Assembly (NCBI GenBank): GCA_964486215.1 | Contig: CAZALI010000003.1 | Location: 38,234-102,233, forward strand | DNA from: RUG343 sp964486215 | GTDB lineage: Bacteria > Bacillota_I > Bacilli_A > RF39 > UBA660 | DNA: 64,000 nucleotides | Direction: 5' to 3' | Shown: positions 1 through 7,442 of the stretch, in pieces | Layout: every line of letters starts with the position of its first letter | How positions within the stretch are numbered: the stretch's first letter is position 1 | Made by a program: the position numbers and the translations under genes | Notes under the pieces: model-generated | Database searches by the model: none | Told to the model about the DNA's origin: nothing | What the model saw: the letters and a program-made list of their open reading frames with translations, nothing else

Positions 1-402
1 TAAGCCTAGTTTAGCATCACTTATAACACTACTATAGATAGCCATTCCTTCTATAACATTATGAATACCTAAAGCAAGAGATGTCATTACACCTATATGA
101 ATTAAATTATCTTCATTATCACTATCATTATGATCAGGAATAAAATGATCTAATACTCTTAAAATATAAAAACCTAAAGCAGTACATATAATAAATATAT
201 ATATTTTAGATAATTCTATTTCTTCCATAATTTCTGGTAAAAGATCTGTTACTATTAACATTATTATTACTGAGAAAGCTAAACCTATAGAGAAATTAAC
301 TATATTATTTTTCTTATTAAAAATATATGTTATTAATATACCTATAAGTATAAATATTCCTAGTAATAATGTCGTTAATAGAGCTATTTGATTCTTGTCC
401 AT
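1..402 (-). CDS. ZIP-family divalent metal transporter (partial, C-terminus outside window)
   Basis: I translated the first 134 codons from an ATG at 402; the rest lies beyond the window edge. ZIP proteins import zinc, iron or other divalent metals across the cytoplasmic membrane. The visible part has three to four hydrophobic segments, a His/Asp-rich loop (DHFIPDHNDSDNED) and the family signature HNVIEGMAI near residues 115-125, matching the HN-x-PEG metal-site motif of transmembrane helix 4 except that Pro is Val. A strong ribosome site (AGGAGGT) lies inside the last codons of the upstream uppP, whose stop codon is one base before this ATG, so the two genes are translationally coupled. The family call is firm; the metal is not known. 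Confidence 0.85.
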   Translation of the reverse strand, partial: MDKNQIALLTTLLLGIFILIGILITYIFNKKNNIVNFSIGLAFSVIIMLIVTDLLPEIMEEIELSKIYIFIICTALGFYILRVLDHFIPDHNDSDNEDNLIHIGVMTSLALGIHNVIEGMAIYSSVISDAKLGL

Positions 403-403
403 A

Positions 404-1222
404 CTATTTACCTCCTAATAAGATAATAATAACGATAATAGCTAATATTATACGATATATCATAAATATCTTAAAGTTATGATTATCAAGATATTTTAGT
501 AAGAATTTAATACATAATAAACCTATTATAAATGATGTTAATATACCTACTGCAAAGTAAGATAAATTAGCTCCTATCATTGTCCATGTAGATTTATGTA
601 ATAATTCTAAAACAACAGCTCCAGCTACTATTGGAGCACTTAAATAGAATGAAAATTTAGCAGATGATGTTCTATCTACTCCTAGAGTTCTTGCAGCTGC
701 TATAGTTGTTCCAGAACGAGAAAAGCCAGGTATTAGTGCTAGTATTTGACTAGTACCAATAATTAGAGAATCTTTTAAGGTTAGTTTATGAATATCTTTT
801 TTCTCTTCACTTTTAATATCGCATAGATAGATAACTATTCCCATAAAAGCTAAGGCTATAGCTATTAAATAATAACTATTTCTAAAGAAGTCTTCTACTA
901 CATCTTCAAATAATACTCCGGCTAAGGCTGCTGGTATAGTAGCGGCAATTAAGTACCAAAGAAGTTTTCCATCTTTATCTTTTACTCCTTTTGTTAAGCC
1001 GTTTGTTATTATCTTTATAAAGTCTTTATAGAAGAATACTAATATAGCTAGTAATGTACCTAAATGTAAGGCTATATCAAATGACATAGCAATATTATCA
1101 CTAATATTACTTCCTATACCAAAGATATCTCTAAAGATGATTAAATGGGCTGATGAAGATATTGGTAAAAACTCAGCTATTCCTTGTACTATTCCTAATA
1201 TTATTACTGATAAGATATCCAT
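404..1222 (-). CDS. uppP: Undecaprenyl-diphosphate phosphatase UppP (BacA family)
   Basis: A 272-residue polytopic membrane enzyme that dephosphorylates undecaprenyl pyrophosphate so the lipid carrier can be reused in peptidoglycan and wall polymer synthesis; it also confers bacitracin tolerance in many species. The N-terminal motif GIVQGIAEFLPISSSAHL and the second motif IPGFSRSGTTIAA (about residues 165-177) are the two conserved active-site regions, and length is normal for the family. The ATG directly follows the stop codon of the DUF368 gene, with GGAG placed within that gene's last codons. The neighbouring DUF368 flippase-like gene makes this a lipid-carrier recycling unit. Confidence 0.97.
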   Translation of the reverse strand: MDILSVIILGIVQGIAEFLPISSSAHLIIFRDIFGIGSNISDNIAMSFDIALHLGTLLAILVFFYKDFIKIITNGLTKGVKDKDGKLLWYLIAATIPAALAGVLFEDVVEDFFRNSYYLIAIALAFMGIVIYLCDIKSEEKKDIHKLTLKDSLIIGTSQILALIPGFSRSGTTIAAARTLGVDRTSSAKFSFYLSAPIVAGAVVLELLHKSTWTMIGANLSYFAVGILTSFIIGLLCIKFLLKYLDNHNFKIFMIYRIILAIIVIIILLGGK

Positions 1223-2059
1223 CTAATCATCTCCTAATTTATATCCTATTACAAGGCCTATTACTAATAGTATAATACCTACTAATAATTCAGGTATACT
1301 ATGAGTAAAATCTACTTTCATTAATAAAGTAACAACACTAGCTATTAAGAATCCAAATATAGCATAATACGTAAGTGTTTTATATTTACTAAATAAGTAT
1401 TCTAATAATTTAGCTATGAAGATAATACCAAATACTACTCCTAAACCAAATGGTATTAATACTAATAAATTATGTGCTAAATTATCAAAATTAGTTAAGT
1501 CTGCTACTACTTTTATTATTGGTTTATAAAAACCTAATAACATTAACATAAATGATCCTGATATACCAGGAATAACCATAGATGCAGCAGCAACTACTCC
1601 TACTAAGAATAATAGTATATAACTAAGTATATTTAAATTACTTAGATTAACACTACTAGTATTACTACCTATAATAGCAAGTATTATTACGATAGAAAAT
1701 GTTATTATACTTAGAATTATATTAATAGACTTTTGTCTCTTTACTTTTAATTTCTTAAATATTAATGGTATTCCTCCTAGTATTAATCCTACAAAGAATA
1801 ATATAGTAGCTGTAGGATATTTATCTAGAGTAAAATTAATTACTTTACTCATAGATAAAATAGCTAGAGCTGCTCCTAGACCAAATGGTATTAAGATAGA
1901 CATAGAATTTTTAAATTCTTTTAAGATATTGGATATTGCTTTTATTAAGTATTCATATATACCCATAGTAAGAGCAATAGTACCTCCACTTACTCCAGGT
2001 ATTATATTAGCTAATCCAAATATAAAGCCTTTTAAAGTTAAAAATAATTTATCTTTCAT
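1223..2059 (-). CDS. DUF368 membrane protein, probable polyprenyl-phosphate flippase (PopT-like)
   Basis: About 278 residues with roughly eight hydrophobic segments and two copies of the DUF368 signature: GLANIIPGVSGGTIAL near the N-terminus and ASMVIPGISGSFMLM in the middle, consistent with an internal duplication. DUF368 proteins have been described as PopT, which returns undecaprenyl phosphate to the cytoplasmic face. The neighbour uppP makes that same lipid monophosphate on the outer face, which supports the assignment. The first possible ATG is at 2068, overlapping the previous stop; I prefer the one at 2059, two bases after the TAA of ppaC, which suggests termination-reinitiation. Neither has a clear ribosome site. 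Confidence 0.9.
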   Translation of the reverse strand: MKDKLFLTLKGFIFGLANIIPGVSGGTIALTMGIYEYLIKAISNILKEFKNSMSILIPFGLGAALAILSMSKVINFTLDKYPTATILFFVGLILGGIPLIFKKLKVKRQKSINIILSIITFSIVIILAIIGSNTSSVNLSNLNILSYILLFLVGVVAAASMVIPGISGSFMLMLLGFYKPIIKVVADLTNFDNLAHNLLVLIPFGLGVVFGIIFIAKLLEYLFSKYKTLTYYAIFGFLIASVVTLLMKVDFTHSIPELLVGIILLVIGLVIGYKLGDD

Positions 2060-2060
2060 A

Positions 2061-3677
2061 TTAATCATTATCTATAGCATCTATAATAAGTGGAACAATA
2101 TCTTGTTTACGAGATAAGCATTTATCTATAAATGTTCCTTCTTCTATTTCTTTATTATATATAGATGACATTAGATTTTTTCCTTTCTCATTAAATATAA
2201 CATAAGAACCATTCTTTATTATATCAGTAATATATAGACAAGCTAGTATATAATTATTAGCTTCAGCTAATTTATTTAGAGCTTCTATATATGAAGTGAT
2301 ATCTTTTCTTATATCTTCAAAGTTCATAGTAAAGAACTGTCCTATAGCAAATGTCTTATTTGATACAGTAAATAATTTATAGTCATTGAAGATTACATCT
2401 TCTACTTTCATACCTTTTAGAGAAGTACCTGCTTTTAATAATTCTAGTCCATATTCTTCATAGTTTACTTTAGCTAATTTAGATAGACTAGTTACTGCTT
2501 CTCGATCTTTATCTGTTGTAGTTGGACTTTTCAATATCAAAGTATCAGATAAAATACCTGATAATAACATACCAGCTATATTTTCAGGAATAGCTAATTT
2601 TTTTTCAATAAACAAAGTATAAATAATAGTAGAAGTAGATCCAACTGCCATACCTCTAAAATTAATTGGTTTAGCTGTAGTTAAAGTACTTAAATTATGA
2701 TGATCTATTACTTCTTCTACAATAGCTTCATCTAGACCATCAGCACTTTGCATAGGTTCATTATGATCTACTAAGACTACCCTCTTAGGATTAATATCAT
2801 TTAAATCAGTAATTCTAAGAAGTCCTGTACATTTACCAGCTTTATTAATAACAGGATAATTAGTATGTCTTAGTTTAGAATTTATCTCTTTAACATTAGA
2901 TATATAGTCTGTTGTATAAAACTTAATTGGATTACTATTAGATATTAAAGTTCTTATGTAGTTAGTAAGTGGTACAATACGAGATAAATGATAAGTATCA
3001 TATGGACTTCTAATTATATTTACTTTATTCTTTTTAGCTAACTTAATGTGTTTATTATGTATTTCACTACCACCAGTTAAAATAATTAATTTTACTTTAC
3101 TTTTAATAGCATAATCTATAATAGAATGTCTATCTCCTAATATTAGAATATTAGTATTATCTAGATTAACGTTTCCTAATATTCTACTTGATTTATAAGA
3201 AGCTATTAGTATTTTACCTCTTATTTCATCATCAAAGTGTAATAATTCTTCTCCTCCTAAATCTTTTAATAAATTATCATAAGAAGTATCTAGTTTATCA
3301 TAATTATTACTTACAATATTCATAGCTAGATCTTTAATAGTAATTAGAGATAAGAAATCGTTATCTCCTTTTACAATAGGAATACCAGTAATATTATGAT
3401 TAATCATATATTTATAAGCAGAATAAATAGACTCTGTTTCCTTCATAAATAGATTTTTACTATAGTTAACATCTCTTACTTGAAGTTTAACATCATTTAA
3501 ATACTCAGGCTTTTTTACTTTAAAATATTTGAGAGCAAATTCTGTTTCTCTATTTAAATTTCCTAGTACTCTTGGCTCTGTTTCTTCCCCCAAAGTATTC
3601 TTTAAATACGAAAGAGCTATTGCGGAAACAACAGAATCAGTATCAGGATTTTTATGTCCAAAGATTAGTTTCTTCAT
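2061..3677 (-). CDS. ppaC: Manganese-dependent family II inorganic pyrophosphatase with CBS and DRTGG domains
   Basis: A 538-residue cytoplasmic enzyme hydrolysing pyrophosphate to phosphate. It opens with the DHH metal site FGHKNPDTDS, followed by a CBS domain, a DRTGG domain (residues about 170-270) and a second CBS domain inserted before the catalytic core resumes with VLVDHNEP and VIDHHN (around residue 320), then a DHHA2 domain at the end. This is the regulatory CBS-PPase form, in which adenine nucleotides modulate activity. I start it at the ATG at 3677, eight bases after GGAG, rather than at a GTG six bases upstream that abuts the ribosome site. Confidence 0.95.
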   Translation of the reverse strand: MKKLIFGHKNPDTDSVVSAIALSYLKNTLGEETEPRVLGNLNRETEFALKYFKVKKPEYLNDVKLQVRDVNYSKNLFMKETESIYSAYKYMINHNITGIPIVKGDNDFLSLITIKDLAMNIVSNNYDKLDTSYDNLLKDLGGEELLHFDDEIRGKILIASYKSSRILGNVNLDNTNILILGDRHSIIDYAIKSKVKLIILTGGSEIHNKHIKLAKKNKVNIIRSPYDTYHLSRIVPLTNYIRTLISNSNPIKFYTTDYISNVKEINSKLRHTNYPVINKAGKCTGLLRITDLNDINPKRVVLVDHNEPMQSADGLDEAIVEEVIDHHNLSTLTTAKPINFRGMAVGSTSTIIYTLFIEKKLAIPENIAGMLLSGILSDTLILKSPTTTDKDREAVTSLSKLAKVNYEEYGLELLKAGTSLKGMKVEDVIFNDYKLFTVSNKTFAIGQFFTMNFEDIRKDITSYIEALNKLAEANNYILACLYITDIIKNGSYVIFNEKGKNLMSSIYNKEIEEGTFIDKCLSRKQDIVPLIIDAIDND

Positions 3678-3710
3678 ATACACTCTCCTACTATGGAAAT
3701 TATAACAAAA

Positions 3711-3737
3711 ATAAGAGAATAAGTAAATATTCTCTTA
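3711..3737 (-). terminator. Rho-independent terminator of dnaB
   Basis: A nine-pair stem AAGAGAATA/TATTCTCTT (3713-3721 with 3728-3736), six-base loop, followed on the minus strand by ATTTTTG. The dnaB stop codon lies inside the stem. Confidence 0.8.
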
Positions 3738-5033
3738 AACTAATTCATTTAATATTTCATCCATCTCTTGTTCATTTTCTTTAGAGACAGTTGTTTCTTT
3801 AACTTCATTATTAAACCATACTGGTAGAGATTCTTTAGAATCTTTTTTCTCTTTACTTGGAGTTTTCTTTACTAAGTTCTTTAATTTCTTATGTTCTTTT
3901 TCTGTTATCTTCATAGCTTCTTCTACAGTTTCAATATTTAGTCTTTTCCATTGACCTGCTATGGTTTCAATATAAGATTTCTTTAACTTTTCATTATTTA
4001 ATTTTAATGTATAAGCTATAAGTACATTGACTACTCCTGGATTTAGATTCTGATCTATTAGAAGAGATTCTACTAGTCTTTTATCATGATCAGTTGGTTC
4101 TGCTCCTTTATATTTTGCTTTTAGAAATTCATATGGAGTTAAAGTTTCAAAAGTATAAACCATTTTAGCCCACTTTGAATTATCTCCACTAGGTTTCTTT
4201 AAATAATCTGGTTGATGTTTATATATAAATGTAGGAAGTGATCCATTATTTTCAAACTGATAATAATTACGAGTAGCTTTTCTTAACTTTTCTTTATCTA
4301 TTAAACCTTTTTCATTAATAGAGTCTCTAATTAAACCACTCATTTCATAAGTCTTAATATTATAAGTAAAAGATAGTGAATTAATTAACTTCTTAGTATC
4401 ATTTGTGAAAGCTTTTTCGTTTAACTCATCTTTTGGAATTGATGAAATTACTTCATCAAAATCTATTCCTTTAGATATTTCAATATTATTAGATTCTTTT
4501 TTACTTATATCAGGAATACTATCAATAGAAGTTTTTTCCACTGATGAGAATACATTATCAAAAGACTTAGTTATATCTGTATAATTCTTTAAATCTATCT
4601 TTGGTATTTTAAAATAATTTAGTAGTTTATTATACTCAGTCTTTCCTAAATTATTATATAAAACAATATTTAATACTGGATGTGAAAAAACATCACTAGC
4701 ACTTAGTGGTGAATATAATAGATAAACATAATTATTAGTAGTTTCTTCTTTAACATAAGTCTTTAATAGACCTATGGCTTCTAACTTTTCTCTAGCTATT
4801 ACAATGTCATTTAAATTTAATTGCATAGTAGACATTAAATGATGATGAGTTAATTCATCACTCATTACTTGAAGTTTATCTAAATCATCTTTTAATGTTT
4901 CATATAAAGATACTGCTGTATGACCTATAATTGGTTGATACAACATAGTTATTATCTTATAATCTTCTTCATTAAGAATAGTTTTATTAATAACTGTATA
5001 AGTATCTGCTGGTAAAATAGTAATATTTCTCAT
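3735..5033 (-). CDS. dnaB: DnaB-type replication initiation and membrane attachment protein (helicase co-loader)
   Basis: A 432-residue protein of the Bacillus DnaB family, which with DnaD and DnaI loads the replicative helicase at oriC and restart sites. The N-terminal winged-helix domain contains the family block TMLYQPIIGHTAVSLYETL; the C-terminal DnaD-like domain ends with SYIETIAGQW, fitting the YxxxIxxxW DNA-binding motif of DnaD/DnaB domains, and is followed by a Lys-rich linker and an acidic tail. Start chosen at ATG 5033, five bases after GGTGAT. In Bacillus dnaI is the next gene; here dnaI is about 55 kb away (59975..60880). A terminator overlaps the stop. Confidence 0.9.
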   Translation of the reverse strand: MRNITILPADTYTVINKTILNEEDYKIITMLYQPIIGHTAVSLYETLKDDLDKLQVMSDELTHHHLMSTMQLNLNDIVIAREKLEAIGLLKTYVKEETTNNYVYLLYSPLSASDVFSHPVLNIVLYNNLGKTEYNKLLNYFKIPKIDLKNYTDITKSFDNVFSSVEKTSIDSIPDISKKESNNIEISKGIDFDEVISSIPKDELNEKAFTNDTKKLINSLSFTYNIKTYEMSGLIRDSINEKGLIDKEKLRKATRNYYQFENNGSLPTFIYKHQPDYLKKPSGDNSKWAKMVYTFETLTPYEFLKAKYKGAEPTDHDKRLVESLLIDQNLNPGVVNVLIAYTLKLNNEKLKKSYIETIAGQWKRLNIETVEEAMKITEKEHKKLKNLVKKTPSKEKKDSKESLPVWFNNEVKETTVSKENEQEMDEILNELV

Positions 5034-5065
5034 GATTATCACCACAAATATATATTAACATAAAT

Positions 5066-5087
5066 AATACTTTTTTTAAGTATTTTT
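5066..5087 (-). terminator. Possible weak terminator after the prepilin peptidase gene
   Basis: Stem AATACTT/AAGTATT (5066-5072 with 5078-5084) downstream of the 5087 stop. It is all AT pairs plus one GC and has only a short U-run on the minus strand, so it may be weak or chance. Confidence 0.35.
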
Positions 5088-5851
5088 TACCATCTTAAGA
5101 AATTTAATATTGTTTCACTATTAATACCAGTAAAATACATTAAAGTTAAAGCTATAAGTAAGAATGGGCCAAATGGAATTACGTGTTCTTTTTCTTTTAC
5201 TAAGAACATAATAGATATTGGTAAAGCTATAATACTACCTAAAAAGATAGAGAATATTCCGGCTAATATACCTAGAATATGTCCAAAGATAAACATCATC
5301 TTTATATCTCCTCCACCTAGAGATTCTTTCTTAAAGATAAAGTTACCTATTAACATAATAAAGTACATTATTAAGAAAAGAATAATTCCATCACCTATAG
5401 CTTTTAAAGTACCAAAAATACCTATATTTAATAAATCAAATATAGTGAAGTACAAAGACATAAATATTAGTAATTCATCTGGTATGATGAGACTAGATAC
5501 ATCTGTGATTATTACTATTAATAATAGAGATATAATACCTAAAGCCATAAATAATTCATAAGTTGGTCCAAAGACATAGTATGCTGTAGTGAATAATATA
5601 CCAGAGAATATTTCCATATAAGTAGACAATGGATCTATTTTAGTATGACAATAACGGCATTTTCCACGTAAAAAGATATATGATAGTATTGGTATCATAT
5701 CTAGTAGTGATAATGGATGTGAGCAGTTATCACACTTTGATCTAGTAGTTAAAAATGGTTCATCTTTTACTAAGTGTGTAGCAACTACTGTATAAAAAGA
5801 ACCAAAGCATGTACCTAAAATAAAGAAGATACATAGCATTGTTATACTCAT
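5087..5851 (-). CDS. Type IV prepilin peptidase (A24 family, ComC/PilD-like)
   Basis: A 254-residue membrane aspartic protease that cleaves and often N-methylates prepilins and pseudopilins. The N-terminal cytoplasmic domain has the four-cysteine zinc site CDNC...CRYC (residues about 40-65), and the two catalytic aspartates are seen in ITDVSSLIIPDELL and in the GGGDIKMM (GxGD) motif. About eight hydrophobic segments follow the usual topology. AGGAGG lies six to eight bases before the ATG. The next gene upstream encodes a PilC/ComGB-like protein, so both probably serve a competence pseudopilus or type IV pilus, but no pilin, PilB or PilT gene is in the window. Confidence 0.95.
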   Translation of the reverse strand: MSITMLCIFFILGTCFGSFYTVVATHLVKDEPFLTTRSKCDNCSHPLSLLDMIPILSYIFLRGKCRYCHTKIDPLSTYMEIFSGILFTTAYYVFGPTYELFMALGIISLLLIVIITDVSSLIIPDELLIFMSLYFTIFDLLNIGIFGTLKAIGDGIILFLIMYFIMLIGNFIFKKESLGGGDIKMMFIFGHILGILAGIFSIFLGSIIALPISIMFLVKEKEHVIPFGPFLLIALTLMYFTGINSETILNFLRW

Positions 5852-5861
5852 AATTTCCTCC

Positions 5862-7331
5862 TTATTTTACGGTATCATATATAGCAAACATTGGTTGAAT
5901 TATAGATAGTAAGATTATACCAACAATAACAGCTAAGACTACTATTAACATTGGTTCTACCATACTCTTCATTTGATCAATAATGTTTTTATGCAACATT
6001 TGGAAGTGATCAGCGACTTTTTCCATCATAGGACCTAATTGACCAGTTCTTTCACCTGTTACTATCATTTCATAGGCTACTACTGGGAAAGCCCATTGAC
6101 CTTTAAAGGCTGTTGATACTGATTCACCTTTTGCTAAGTTAGTTAAACAATTATTAATAATACCTTTATATATTTCATTATTAGTTATTTTAGATAGTAT
6201 TTCCATAGAATCAGTAATAAATACACCATGATTTATCAATGAAGCAAATGTCTTAGTAAAGTTAGCTACTTCATTATAAATAATAATATCTTTAATTACT
6301 GGGATATGCATTAAAGTAATTTGTACTCCTCTTTTAAAACTAATAACTTTTTTCATTAATACTATGAATATAACTACTAAAGTAATAACTGCTAATAATA
6401 ATATAATCCAGTTACCAGTAATAAATTTACTTACACTTAAAATTGTTTGAGTTAGTACAGGTAACTCTGCTCCATTATCTTGGAACATACTAGAGAATTG
6501 TGGTACTAAGTAAGTAAGCATGAATATTAAAACACCAAAAGCAATTATTAATACTACTATTGGGTATGTCATAGCTGATTTCATTTGCTTTTTAGTTTGA
6601 TCAATAGCTGTATAATAATCAGCCATATCATCTAATATAGATGGTAAATCTCCTGTCATTTCAGCTGTTTTTACCATATTTATTAATAAAGATGGATATA
6701 ACTTAGATTGAGATGTCATAGCATCTGACAAGTTTTCTCCTTTTAATAATTCAAATACTAATTGATTAAAGCTAGTTCTTAGATGTGGTTTTGTAGCTTG
6801 TTTAGCAAGAATAGTTACAGAATCAGCTAATGGAATACCTGACTTAATATATGTTGATAACTGAGTTAGTGAGAAAGCTAAATCTTGAGCACTTATCTTA
6901 CCAAAAGTAATTTCTATATCAGTAGCTTTACGTAGTTCAACATTAACAATACGATAATGTTGTGATACTAAGAAGTTTCTTACTTCTTCTTCTGTTTCGG
7001 CTACTAAACTACTCTTTTCTTTTTTATTCATATCGTTAAGAATAGTATATGAATATGTTTTAGTAGGTTTTTTAGCTCTACCTTTAGAATCATATTCTGT
7101 CTTAACTTCTAAATCTTCTTTATTAGATGTAGAGGCATTTGGATTAGCAGCTTTATTTAGATTTTGAGTAAATCTTTTATTTACATCTTCTTTAGATGAA
7201 TCAATATTACTACTTATTAATTGACCATTACTAAATTGATTATTATTCTGAGCTGTTGTAGTATTAGCTGGTGTCGTTGTAGTATTTTGTTGCATAGTAT
7301 TATTAGTTTTATTGTTAAAGAATCCTGCCAT
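5862..7331 (-). CDS. Type II secretion F / PilC / ComGB-like inner membrane platform protein
   Basis: A 489-residue protein with the two tandem T2SSF domains of the pilus and secretion platform. The first starts near LAFSLTQLSTYIKSGIPLADSV and the second near NFTKTFASLINHGVFITDS; each is followed by a membrane segment (around residues 255-275, 305-325 and 460-480). The first 95 or so residues are unusual: a Thr/Asn/Gln-rich, low-complexity stretch followed by a basic linker. A small folded region (YTILNDMNKKEKSS to RIVNVELR, about residues 105-145) then resembles the N-terminal module of PilC proteins. It is co-oriented with the prepilin peptidase gene ten bases downstream. Confidence 0.92.
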   Translation of the reverse strand: MAGFFNNKTNNTMQQNTTTTPANTTTAQNNNQFSNGQLISSNIDSSKEDVNKRFTQNLNKAANPNASTSNKEDLEVKTEYDSKGRAKKPTKTYSYTILNDMNKKEKSSLVAETEEEVRNFLVSQHYRIVNVELRKATDIEITFGKISAQDLAFSLTQLSTYIKSGIPLADSVTILAKQATKPHLRTSFNQLVFELLKGENLSDAMTSQSKLYPSLLINMVKTAEMTGDLPSILDDMADYYTAIDQTKKQMKSAMTYPIVVLIIAFGVLIFMLTYLVPQFSSMFQDNGAELPVLTQTILSVSKFITGNWIILLLAVITLVVIFIVLMKKVISFKRGVQITLMHIPVIKDIIIYNEVANFTKTFASLINHGVFITDSMEILSKITNNEIYKGIINNCLTNLAKGESVSTAFKGQWAFPVVAYEMIVTGERTGQLGPMMEKVADHFQMLHKNIIDQMKSMVEPMLIVVLAVIVGIILLSIIQPMFAIYDTVK

Positions 7332-7410
7332 CTTTACACCTTCTATTCTTTCTACTTTAGTATATTATATAGAAGCAAATTTATCAATATTAAATATTAT
7401 TGTTTACATA

Positions 7411-7442
7411 AGAAAAAGAATTATATTTAATAATTCTTTTTT
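7411..7442 (-). terminator. Terminator of the 1523-residue surface protein gene
   Basis: Twelve-pair stem (7413-7424 with 7430-7441), loop ATTTA, U-run on the minus strand; it overlaps the stop codon. Its core AAGAATTAT recurs in three other terminators in this window. Confidence 0.8.
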
